A DNA stretch of 42,755 bases, taken from a virus. The stretch lies in the IMG/VR virus record IMGVR_UViG_3300031576_000120, positions 1 through 42,755 of that record; one strand, given 5' to 3'. The position numbers and the translations under genes were made by a program. Shown here in pieces: positions 6,256 to 11,980 of the stretch (positions are counted from its first letter, which is position 1; each line of letters starts with the position of its first letter). The notes under the pieces were generated by a model. It did no database searches, was not told the origin of the DNA, and saw nothing but the letters and a program-made list of their open reading frames with translations.

Positions 6256-6329
6256 TGAGGGTTCGTCTAATGGTAGGACGGGAGCCTTTGAAACTCCCTA
6301 CCTGGGTTCGAATCCTAGACCCTCAGCCA
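6256..6329 (+). tRNA. tRNA-Gln(TTG)
   Basis: 74 nt. Acceptor TGAGGGT/ACCCTCA with U1-A72 and discriminator G. Anticodon loop CTTTGAA, C31-A39 mismatch, CCA encoded. Confidence 0.9.
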
Positions 6330-6405
6330 GCCATGCTAGTGACAACGGCTAGCACAGGGACTTGGTAAGTCTCAAGACTGAGTTCGATTCTCAGGCGTGG
6401 CTCCA
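6330..6405 (+). tRNA. tRNA-Thr(GGT)
   Basis: 76 nt. Anticodon stem GGGAC/GTCTC, loop TTGGTAA, T-stem CTGAG/CTCAG, acceptor GCCATGC/GCGTGGC, discriminator T, CCA encoded. The D arm can form GCTA/TAGC shifted toward the acceptor. Confidence 0.87.
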
Positions 6406-6406
6406 C

Positions 6407-6483
6407 GGCAACGTAGCCCAACGGCAGAGGCAACGGCTTCAAAACCCGTACAGGTGCCAGTTCGAATCTGGCGGTTGCTACCA
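6407..6483 (+). tRNA. tRNA-Leu(CAA)-type, short variable loop
   Basis: 77 nt. Spacing from the 5' end places the loop TTCAAAA at 32-38, giving anticodon CAA. Bacterial Leu tRNAs have long variable arms, but this one has only about 6 nt, so charging is uncertain. C31-C39 mismatch. T-stem GCCAG/CTGGC, CCA encoded. Confidence 0.75.
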
Positions 6484-6484
6484 C

Positions 6485-6559
6485 TGCGGAGTGGTGCTCT
6501 GGTGAGCACATCAGATTCATAACCTGACAAGGCGAGTTCGATCCTCGTCTCCGCTACCA
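6485..6559 (+). tRNA. tRNA-Met(CAT)
   Basis: 75 nt. Anticodon loop TTCATAA, D-stem GTGC/GCAC, T-stem GCGAG/CTCGT, CCA encoded. Position 1-72 is a T-T mismatch, reminiscent of initiators, but the three G-C pairs of an initiator anticodon stem are absent. Elongator Met or Ile2 are also possible. Confidence 0.85.
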
Positions 6560-6629
6560 GCCCTCGCGCACGGTGCGTGCAGCCCCTTGTAAGGGCAGCC
6601 ACAGAGTTCGACTCTCTGCGATGGCTCCA
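6560..6629 (+). tRNA. tRNA-Thr(TGT), compact D arm
   Basis: 70 nt, the same compact architecture as Thr(CGT). Anticodon loop CTTGTAA, T-stem CAGAG/CTCTG, discriminator T, CCA encoded. Position 4-69 is again mismatched. Confidence 0.82.
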
Positions 6630-6630
6630 C

Positions 6631-6707
6631 GGTGTTGATAGTGTACTGGTTGTGCATGGTAGGCTGTGAACCTGCTGGTACGAGTTCGATCCTCGTTCAT
6701 CACCCCA
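6631..6707 (+). tRNA. tRNA-His(GTG)
   Basis: 77 nt including an extra 5' G(-1) at 6631 opposite discriminator C73, the hallmark of His tRNA. Anticodon stem GTAGG/CCTGC, loop CTGTGAA, CCA encoded. T4-T69 mismatch. Confidence 0.92.
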
Positions 6708-6784
6708 CTGTCGGTAGAGTTCTGGCGGAACGACGCGGACTGTAAACCCGCTCAAGCGTGGTTCGATCCCACGACGACAGACCA
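6708..6784 (+). tRNA. tRNA-Tyr(GTA), class I type with C1-G72
   Basis: 77 nt. Anticodon loop CTGTAAA is typical of Tyr. It has C1-G72 and a short variable loop, whereas bacterial Tyr tRNAs normally have G1-C72 and a long arm. T-stem CGTGG/CCACG, discriminator A, CCA encoded. Confidence 0.82.
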
Positions 6785-6860
6785 GACGCGATAGCTCAGT
6801 TGGTAGAGCGTTCGGTTGAAACCCGAAAGGTCGGCGGTTCGAGTCCGCCTCAAGTCACCA
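6785..6860 (+). tRNA. tRNA-Phe(GAA)
   Basis: 76 nt. D-stem GCTC/GAGC, anticodon stem TTCGG/CCGAA, loop TTGAAAC, T-stem GGCGG/CCGCC, CCA encoded. Two acceptor mismatches (4-69 and 5-68). Confidence 0.9.
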
Positions 6861-6936
6861 GCATCCTTAGCTCAGTGGATAGAGCGGCGCGCTTCGAACG
6901 CGAAGGTCGGGGGTTCGAATCCTCTAGGGTGTTCCA
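6861..6936 (+). tRNA. tRNA-Arg(TCG)
   Basis: 76 nt. Anticodon loop CTTCGAA in stem GCGCG/CGCGA, T-stem GGGGG/CCTCT, acceptor GCATCCT/AGGGTGT, discriminator T, CCA encoded. Confidence 0.9.
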
Positions 6937-7009
6937 GCATCGTTCGTCTTGGATGGCGTAGCAGTGTTCTAAGCTGCGAGGGTGGGTTCGAATCCTACAC
7001 GGTGTACCA
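6937..7009 (+). tRNA. tRNA-Arg(TCT)
   Basis: 73 nt. Anticodon stem GCAGT/GCTGC, loop GTTCTAA, T-stem GTGGG/CCTAC, acceptor GCATCGT/ACGGTGT, CCA encoded. The D arm is two bases short and G32 is unusual. Confidence 0.85.
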
Positions 7010-7010
7010 C

Positions 7011-7093
7011 GGGGGCAGACGGGTTCGACAGCGACGCAGAACCGCACGTCGGAGTGTTGCTGGACAGGAGTTCGACTCTCCTTGCTTCCACCA
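7011..7093 (+). ncRNA. tmRNA-like tRNA-like domain without message region
   Basis: 83 nt. Acceptor GGGGGCA/TGCTTCC has the G3-U70 pair and A73-CCA needed for alanine charging, and the T arm AGGAG-TTCGACT-CTCCT is normal. The D side reads ACGGGTTCGAC, matching the conserved GG(N)TTCGAC of tmRNA 5' ends. There is no anticodon arm. Instead CAGCGAC and GTTGCTG form a 7-bp helix like tmRNA helix P2, closing a ~20-nt loop. No tag reading frame with a stop is present, so it may be a deletion remnant or a minimal functional form. A very aberrant tRNA is the alternative. Confidence 0.55.
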
Positions 7094-7094
7094 C

Positions 7095-7169
7095 GGCGCT
7101 TTAGCCAAGCGACTAAGGCTCCTGTCTGCAAAACAGGGATCGTGAGTTTGATTCTCACAAGCGCCTCCA
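7095..7169 (+). tRNA. tRNA-Cys(GCA)
   Basis: 75 nt. Acceptor GGCGCTT/AAGCGCC is perfect. Anticodon stem CCTGT/ACAGG, loop CTGCAAA, CCA encoded. The T loop is TTTGATT, with U in place of the invariant C56. Last member of the array. Confidence 0.9.
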
Positions 7170-7175
7170 TATGAA

Positions 7176-7223
7176 ACAACCCCGCCACCCGCTGGCATGA
7201 GCCAGAAATGGGAGCGGGATTGT
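7176..7223 (+). terminator. bulged hairpin after the tRNA array
   Basis: ACAACCCCGC (7176-7185) pairs with GCGGGATTGT (7214-7223) with one mismatch, and CTGGC-ATGA-GCCAG forms an inner hairpin. It lies just past tRNA-Cys and before the next ribosome site. It could terminate array transcription or be an RNA-processing signal. No strong U tract follows. Confidence 0.45.
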
Positions 7224-7243
7224 CGTTGTTCGAAAGGATCGCC

Positions 7244-7438
7244 ATGAGATTCAGCGACACAATCGATCCCACCTGCTTGTTCCACGGAAAGCGCCGCAGC
7301 GAGCATCAGTGTATCGTGTGCTGCATCTGCTTCGAGACGCTGACGCTGGATGAATGCAACGTGCGCCCTGACGGGGAGAAGGAAGATGTGTGCGTTCGGT
7401 GCGCCGAGCAAGAGCGCGCCTTCCACTCGCTAGTCTAG
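7244..7438 (+). CDS. small zinc-ribbon protein
   Basis: 64 aa. Cysteines occur as CLFH, CIVCCIC and CVRC, enough for one or two zinc sites. The ATG at 7244 follows an AAAGGA ribosome site. An earlier in-frame start (7208) would lie inside the post-array hairpin. The function is unknown, as with the other small zinc proteins of the early region. Confidence 0.6.
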   Translation: MRFSDTIDPTCLFHGKRRSEHQCIVCCICFETLTLDECNVRPDGEKEDVCVRCAEQERAFHSLV

Positions 7439-7485
7439 GGAGCCTTGACAAGCGAGGTATAGTCAAGTGAGAGAGGAGAGTGAAC

Positions 7486-8409
7486 GTGGAGTTTCAAGAA
7501 GGTACTCCGCACCTGTTCTCCCTAGCCGAGGTTGCGCGGAAGCACGGGGGCGAACTCGTGCGGCGCGCTCAGAACGTCACTGAGCGATACGGTATCGGCA
7601 CGGGATGGCAGGAGCTAGACAACCTTCTGCGCGGCGGTGGCTTGCTCCCAGGACTGCTCTATGTCGTCGGCGGACGCCCAGGCATGGGCAAAACCACCTT
7701 CATGCAGAACCTTGCTGTCAACATTGCGCGGCAAGGCACACCAGTAGCCGTGTTCTCATTGGAGTTGTCGGCTGCGCGCCTACTGGAACGCCTAGCGTAC
7801 CAAGAGGCGGGCATCGACTACGCCTACCACTACCGCAACCAGATGCCTATGAGTGAGGCTCAGGTGCAGTTGTTCGCGGAGACGTTGCGCGGACTGGCCA
7901 AGCTCCCCATCTACGTGCAGGACACAGCGGGCATGACGCCCAACATGATCGCGCAGACGATGCACAAGCACCGTGACCTACACGGGTTGAAGGTGATGTT
8001 CATCGACTACCTTCACATCATGCGACCGGACGGCAAGATTTGGGGTGGTGGACGTGAGAGGGAGATCGGTACGATGGTCGAGGTCGTGCGAGACACAGCG
8101 AAGATGCTCCACGTAGCGTGTGTACTGGCCAGCCAGTTGAACCGCGCGGGTGAGGAGAAGCCGCCGTTCATTCCCGCACTACAGAACCTCAGAGACAGCG
8201 GCAGCATCGAGCAAGTGGCCTACGCCGTGCTCGCGCTGTACCGTCAGGACTACTACATCCTCAACGGGCAGATGCCTGCGGACGACGACGGCAACTTGCC
8301 ACCGCTGAACGAGAGCATGGACGTTGTGGTGCTCAAGCAACAGGACGGGCCTATGGGTACGGCCCACTTGAAGTTCATCGACGGTACGGGAAAGGTGGGG
8401 AACTGGTGA
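7486..8409 (+). CDS. DnaB-like replicative helicase, RecA domain only
   Basis: About 307 aa. It contains Walker A GRPGMGKTT (near residues 63-71), Walker B VMFIDYLHIM (near 170), ASQLNRAGEE and an arginine-finger-type C-terminus (VLKQQDGPMGTAHLKF). It lacks the N-terminal DnaB domain that binds primase, so it corresponds to the DnaB C-terminal hexamer domain. It unwinds DNA at the fork with the primase and polymerase encoded downstream. GTG 7486 is preferred because AGGAG (7474-7478) then has 7-base spacing; GTG 7480 is the alternative. The stop overlaps the next GTG (GTGA). Confidence 0.85.
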   Translation: MEFQEGTPHLFSLAEVARKHGGELVRRAQNVTERYGIGTGWQELDNLLRGGGLLPGLLYVVGGRPGMGKTTFMQNLAVNIARQGTPVAVFSLELSAARLLERLAYQEAGIDYAYHYRNQMPMSEAQVQLFAETLRGLAKLPIYVQDTAGMTPNMIAQTMHKHRDLHGLKVMFIDYLHIMRPDGKIWGGGREREIGTMVEVVRDTAKMLHVACVLASQLNRAGEEKPPFIPALQNLRDSGSIEQVAYAVLALYRQDYYILNGQMPADDDGNLPPLNESMDVVVLKQQDGPMGTAHLKFIDGTGKVGNW

Positions 8410-8588
8410 GCAGAGACGACACCATCAGCCTCGCCATCAGGCGACTGATTCGTGCGAAGTCCCAACTGTGGGACGCGCAAGAGAATCTTCGTCGGTGCCG
8501 AGACGCGGACGCCAAGCGAGCGGTGTCCTACGCGCTCGACCAACTCGACGTATCGGTGAGGCAGTTGCGAAAGGCATTCAAGGTATGA
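8406..8588 (+). CDS. small helical protein
   Basis: 60 aa, rich in Arg, Leu and Gln, predicted all-helical with heptad-like spacing. It starts at GTG 8406 overlapping the helicase stop and ends overlapping the next ATG. Family unknown. Its place between helicase and nucleotide enzyme suggests a replication accessory role, which is inference only. Confidence 0.55.
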   Translation: MSRDDTISLAIRRLIRAKSQLWDAQENLRRCRDADAKRAVSYALDQLDVSVRQLRKAFKV

Positions 8589-9229
8589 GTTGGTTTACCG
8601 ATGTACTGAACTTCCACGGTAAGATGCGCTCGCCGATTGGCGAGGGCATGACCGTGAAGGTGCTGCGTCGCAGGCGCGCACTGATGGACGAGGAGTGGAA
8701 GGAAGTTTGCCACGCGTTCTCGGACTACGAGCGGTACAGCACGTCGCGCTACTTCACCAAGAGCGCGGCCATCACCGAGAACTACCTCAAGCAAATCTGC
8801 GCCGAGTTGGTTGACCTGATGTACGTCACGCTCGGCACGTTCGCTGAGGCGGGCATCGATCCGAAGCCCGTGTGGGACGCAGTTCACGCCGCCAATATGG
8901 AAAAGGAACCGCATCCTGACGGCGGCAAGCCAGTCAAAGGGGAAAAATGGCAGAAGCCCAACATCGTGTTGTTTTCCATCCCAATCCTACCACAGCGTAT
9001 TGCGGGCTTCGACCCAAACCAAGGGGGCATACAATCAAGGGGTGCCCTGCCTGCCGGAAGGGTCACGCAGGCTATTGGGCAGCCGTTAGAGCGCAGTCCG
9101 CAGCCGCGCACCCAGGTTGGCCGCGCAAGCGACACCCTACCAGAGAGGAAGTCGAACAGCGGCTTAGGCAACTGCTATCTTTGCGGCAAGCCACGAACAG
9201 CGGGCGGCGGTTGCGAGGGCAACTGCTAG
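8585..9229 (+). CDS. MazG-type NTP pyrophosphohydrolase with extended tail
   Basis: 214 aa. Residues 1-120 match phage MazG/PRA-PH-like enzymes. E36/E37 and E40 (MDEEWKEV) plus E74-x-x-D77 (AELVDLMY) form the metal-binding ExxE...ExxD set, followed by the typical GIDPKPVWDAVHAANMEK segment and a PDGGKP...KGEKWQKP ending. Such enzymes hydrolyse NTPs or dNTPs to monophosphates and may lower ppGpp or clean the dNTP pool. After residue 120 the protein continues 90 residues beyond the usual family end. It finishes in a CYLCG...C cysteine cluster and overlaps another plausible gene in a different frame. Confidence 0.75.
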   Translation: MSWFTDVLNFHGKMRSPIGEGMTVKVLRRRRALMDEEWKEVCHAFSDYERYSTSRYFTKSAAITENYLKQICAELVDLMYVTLGTFAEAGIDPKPVWDAVHAANMEKEPHPDGGKPVKGEKWQKPNIVLFSIPILPQRIAGFDPNQGGIQSRGALPAGRVTQAIGQPLERSPQPRTQVGRASDTLPERKSNSGLGNCYLCGKPRTAGGGCEGNC

Positions 9230-9291
9230 AAAGGGAACATGGACTACGAATTGTTCGGATGGCTCGGCCTACTACTTATCCACGGCAGTAG
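8947..9291 (+). CDS. possible overlapping zinc-knuckle protein
   Basis: 114 aa, read in a different frame from the 3' third of the MazG gene and into the next gene. It has an AAAGGGG ribosome site five bases before its ATG, an ordered CGLRPKPRGHTIKGCPACRKGH cysteine/histidine region (shown here as CG, H and CPAC positions near residues 19-35) and a plausible helix TREEVEQRLRQLLSL. Either this frame, the MazG tail, or both may be translated. A frameshift in the source sequence is another explanation. Confidence 0.45.
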   Translation: MAEAQHRVVFHPNPTTAYCGLRPKPRGHTIKGCPACRKGHAGYWAAVRAQSAAAHPGWPRKRHPTREEVEQRLRQLLSLRQATNSGRRLRGQLLEREHGLRIVRMARPTTYPRQ

Positions 9292-9565
9292 AATCCCACA
9301 ACTGATCCACATGCTAGCTAGCAAGCGAGCCACTGGCCTCTCGCTCAGCGGTACGGCAGCGATAGAGGCGGGGCTAGCTAGCTATCTCGTGTACGCCATC
9401 GTGCGGCACGACCGAGTGTTCATCGCCAGCAACCTGATCGGCTTCGCGCTGCAAGGGTTCGTGCTGTACCTGAACTGGCTGTGGCGAGAACGGAAGCAGC
9501 CGATTGCAACCAGCGACGGCGACTTCTATTGGCGAGAAGGCAAGTTGCACAGGGGGCGACCGTGA
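9239..9565 (+). CDS. SemiSWEET/PQ-loop membrane protein
   Basis: 108 aa. Three hydrophobic helices (about residues 5-24, 38-56 and 60-82) carry the PQ-loop signature in helix 1 and after it: RIPQLIHMLASKRATGLSL (P20-Q21, then K...GLS). This is the triple-helix bundle of SemiSWEET sugar transporters, which act as dimers in the inner membrane. The C-terminal ~25 residues are charged and cytoplasmic. It is unusual in a replication cluster. Start AAAGGGAAC-ATG. It contains two GCTAGCTAGC tracts. The sugar-transport role is inferred from the family; nucleoside or another small solute is possible. Confidence 0.7.
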   Translation: MDYELFGWLGLLLIHGSRIPQLIHMLASKRATGLSLSGTAAIEAGLASYLVYAIVRHDRVFIASNLIGFALQGFVLYLNWLWRERKQPIATSDGDFYWREGKLHRGRP

Positions 9566-9936
9566 GGACACCAGCATTCGCACTTGAGAACGACGCCTAC
9601 TACCTGACCATGTTCGAGCGCGAGGCGCAGGATATGGTGGCGCTGGTCACATCGAAGCGCAAGGACTACGGCAGCAGCATGGGGTTCCACGGGCCGAAGG
9701 GCATCGTGCCACGTATCGCTGACAAGTTCTTCCGCCTCGACAACCTAGTGTGGTCGGACGGCAAGCCGAAGTTCGAGAGCGCCATCGACACATGCAGGGA
9801 CTTGGCGGTGTACGCCCTGTCACTGGCAGTCGCGTTGCAGTACGAGGCAGACAATGTGGGCGAAGCAAACATCAAGCGGCCTACAGCTAGCGTTCCCGAC
9901 TCTGGTTCCCCTGCTCCACTATCGGAGTCCTGCTGA
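9562..9936 (+). CDS. DUF1599/Nmad1-like nucleotide-modification-associated protein
   Basis: 124 aa from GTG 9562, which overlaps the previous stop. Motifs are KRKDYGSS (K34-D35-Y36-G37), RIADKFFRLDNL (R51, D54, K55, R58) and ESAIDTCRDLAVYAL (E72, D76, D80), the pattern of DUF1599/Nmad1 proteins linked with phage nucleotide metabolism and base modification. The acidic helix pair resembles all-alpha NTP-pyrophosphatases, so it may act on a dNTP. The tail overlaps the next small gene. Confidence 0.65.
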   Translation: MRTPAFALENDAYYLTMFEREAQDMVALVTSKRKDYGSSMGFHGPKGIVPRIADKFFRLDNLVWSDGKPKFESAIDTCRDLAVYALSLAVALQYEADNVGEANIKRPTASVPDSGSPAPLSESC

Positions 9937-10042
9937 GCGGGAGCCGAGTGGCCAGACATTCGCGTGTGAGTGGTACGCGCAACCCGTGATGAAGGAACTG
10001 AGCGCGGCGGACGTGCTCCTGATTGAAGGGACGATTCCATGA
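9854..10042 (+). CDS. small hypothetical protein (start uncertain)
   Basis: Up to 62 aa, filling the gap between 9936 and 10039. The ATG at 9854 lies inside the preceding gene and has a weak ribosome site; ATG 9989 would give only 17 residues. The stop overlaps the next ATG (ATGA), which supports translation of this frame. No motif was recognised. Confidence 0.4.
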   Translation: MWAKQTSSGLQLAFPTLVPLLHYRSPAEREPSGQTFACEWYAQPVMKELSAADVLLIEGTIP

Positions 10043-10695
10043 GCAGCCCGAAGCGACCAACCTGGGTAGCGTTCGACGTAGAGAGCGAGCGCCTATCTCA
10101 CGAAGTGCAGGGCGGATGGGACAACCCGTTCGGGTTCGGCTTCACGGTCGGATGCACCACGGACAACGACGGCATCAAGCGCGCATTCAGTTCGCACAAC
10201 AGTAGCGACGCTCGCCAGCGGTTGCTTGAGTACCTAATGAAGTACGACCGAGTAGTCAACTTCAACGGGCTGCGCTTTGACAACCCCGTGATTGCGGGTG
10301 ACACGCCAGACAAGCTGGCCCACCTGAACGAGCGCACGTTCGACGTGAAGGTGCTGATGGAGAAGGCTTGCGGCATCAACGACAAGTACGGGCCACACAT
10401 CATCAGCCTCGTGAGCACAGCGCGCCCGACCATCGACGCGGAGAAGTCCGCTGGTTACGAGGATGGACGAGAAGCAGTGAAGCGGTGGCGTCGTGGCGAC
10501 TTCGATAGCGTCGTCCACTACTGCCAGAACGACGCCGATATGACGGCGGACGTGTACGCCTTCGGACTCAAGCACGGGTTCGTGCTGTTCGAGCCGTCGC
10601 GCTTTCCGCTAGAGTTCAACGGGCGCGCGAACACAAGCGCACCCGCCGTGCAACTGGTAGCGAGGGTGCAAGCACTGTGGAGAACGAACGACTAG
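10039..10695 (+). CDS. DEDDy 3'-5' exonuclease
   Basis: 218 aa. Exo I VAFDVESE (D13, E15), Exo II VVNFNGLRFDNP (N76, D81) and Exo III HYCQNDADMTADV (Y161-x3-D165) make a DnaQ/RNase-D-type nuclease. It degrades DNA or RNA 3' ends, and near a family A polymerase whose own Exo II site is altered it could supply proofreading or repair. It starts in an ATGA overlap. Its 3' end overlaps the resolvase gene by 19 bases. Confidence 0.8.
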   Translation: MSSPKRPTWVAFDVESERLSHEVQGGWDNPFGFGFTVGCTTDNDGIKRAFSSHNSSDARQRLLEYLMKYDRVVNFNGLRFDNPVIAGDTPDKLAHLNERTFDVKVLMEKACGINDKYGPHIISLVSTARPTIDAEKSAGYEDGREAVKRWRRGDFDSVVHYCQNDADMTADVYAFGLKHGFVLFEPSRFPLEFNGRANTSAPAVQLVARVQALWRTND

Positions 10696-11201
10696 AGTTC
10701 CGCTTCTCAATGCCCGACTCTGGCCTTGGCACGAACCATCGCCGCCGACTGCATTGGGGGGCCATCAACGAACTGACCGAGAAGTGGAAGGCAGTTCACA
10801 AGCAGGAGCTACTGGCACAATGTCCGACACTCCCATTTTTCGACTACGCCCTAGTGGAGATCGAGCAAATCCTGCCGAACTTTCGCAGCGTGACGGACAA
10901 CGACAACCTGACGGGCAAGACCAAGACATTGCTGGACGCAATGACGGAGTGCGGGATGTGGGAGGACGATTCACCTTCGCACGTCGAGATCGCAATCCGA
11001 GCGCGGCAGCAGAAGGGGGCGGAAGCGTACCTACGGGTGCTCGTTCAGCCTTGGACGAGGCCCGAACCGTTGGAGCCGTTGTCCGGTGGTGGCAAGAGCG
11101 GCAAGTCCAGATCATCCCCGCGAAGCGGCAAGAAAAGTTCCCGTCCCTCGAATGGCGCGGCTACGCCTACGGGGAACCCCTGGGTTTTGAAGCGACGGTA
11201 G
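10677..11201 (+). CDS. RusA-like Holliday junction resolvase
   Basis: 174 aa from GTG 10677. Residues 20-125 match RusA: RRLHW, then VTDNDNLTGKTKTLLDAM (D74, D76, K81, D87) and GMWEDDS (D97, D98). These acidic residues bind the metal that cuts four-way junctions. After about residue 127 the protein becomes a Ser/Gly/Lys-rich tail that is read in another frame as the start of the primase, so the tail may be little more than an overlap product. It follows the DEDD exonuclease and fits late replication and recombination. Confidence 0.75.
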   Translation: MENERLEFRFSMPDSGLGTNHRRRLHWGAINELTEKWKAVHKQELLAQCPTLPFFDYALVEIEQILPNFRSVTDNDNLTGKTKTLLDAMTECGMWEDDSPSHVEIAIRARQQKGAEAYLRVLVQPWTRPEPLEPLSGGGKSGKSRSSPRSGKKSSRPSNGAATPTGNPWVLKRR

Positions 11202-11980
11202 CCCTGTTCGGAGGCGCAGATGAACCAGCAGATGCCTACAACTACGCCGTTCTCGGTGGGTCTACATCTGACGGGCTGGTTGTTATCGACTGGGACGACA
11301 GAGCACGGGCTTTGGAGAACTCAGTTGACACTCTTACTGTGGACACAGGGAAGGGTCGTCACTACTACGTTCGAGTTCGAACTGGAACCGCAGTCGGAAA
11401 CCGTAGCTTTCCTAGAGCGCGTCTTGACATTAGGGGTAGCGGGGGAATTGCCATTGCGCCGCCTTCTAAGCACCCTTCGGGAGCTATGTACGCATTGGGG
11501 AGCGACCAGCCAATCCGTGAAGTCACCCAGGATTGGTTCGATTCCTACCTCGCGGTTGCCCTCGCTCGATATGGCGAAGTCAATCAGCGGGCTGACGGAC
11601 ACAGCGCTCGTGAGCAAGGATGGTTCGGAACGACGTTCACGGAAGCCTGCCCGCAAGGTGGCAGGGACAACACGGCGACGGCGCTCGTCGGCAGGCTCCT
11701 AAACGGCTTGCATCCTAACGACGTGCGCGCTATCATGTACGTGTGGGCGGAATACAAGTGCGACCCACCACTGCCGCGCCAGGACATTGACCGTATCGTG
11801 TCCTCGCTCGAAAGAAAGCGAAGGTTTGACAACGAGGTTTCAACAGCGAGCGACGCTGCCACGCAGTCCGTGGCAAACGAACCACCCATCGACACAGGGC
11901 CAGAGGACGAGTGGTTCAAAGACCTTGTTCCCCCCACGTGCCCGACTGATTCGGACGCTGGCGGAAGCGAAGGAAGTTGA
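10820..11980 (+). CDS. prim-pol family primase with C-terminal primase domain
   Basis: 386 aa from ATG 10820. The archaeo-eukaryotic primase domain shows LVVIDWDD, then TGKGRHYYVR and RLDIRGSGGIAIAPPSKHPSG, the DxD, H and D triad of bifunctional DNA primase/polymerase enzymes. The C-terminal block GRDNTATALVGRLL...DIDRIVSSLE resembles the PriCT domain. It makes primers for the polymerase encoded next. The start is uncertain: the first ~75 residues are low complexity and share DNA with the RusA tail. TTG 11051 just before the domain, or TTG 10754, are alternatives. Confidence 0.75.
   Translation: MSDTPIFRLRPSGDRANPAELSQRDGQRQPDGQDQDIAGRNDGVRDVGGRFTFARRDRNPSAAAEGGGSVPTGARSALDEARTVGAVVRWWQERQVQIIPAKRQEKFPSLEWRGYAYGEPLGFEATVALFGGADEPADAYNYAVLGGSTSDGLVVIDWDDRARALENSVDTLTVDTGKGRHYYVRVRTGTAVGNRSFPRARLDIRGSGGIAIAPPSKHPSGAMYALGSDQPIREVTQDWFDSYLAVALARYGEVNQRADGHSAREQGWFGTTFTEACPQGGRDNTATALVGRLLNGLHPNDVRAIMYVWAEYKCDPPLPRQDIDRIVSSLERKRRFDNEVSTASDAATQSVANEPPIDTGPEDEWFKDLVPPTCPTDSDAGGSEGS

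Noticed and set aside
6407-6483. Opal-suppressor (TCA anticodon) tRNA
   Set aside because: The letters TCA occur in the loop, but counting from the acceptor and the stem pairing place CAA at 34-36; the TCA register breaks the anticodon stem.
7445-7463. TTGACA before the helicase gene as a promoter
   Set aside because: TTGACA (7445-7450) has only a TATAGT seven bases later (7458-7463); no -10 box lies at 16-18 bases.
11220-11702. Rightward frame inside the primase gene
   Set aside because: The prim-pol motifs are in the other frame; this one is a Ser/Thr/Arg-rich shadow.
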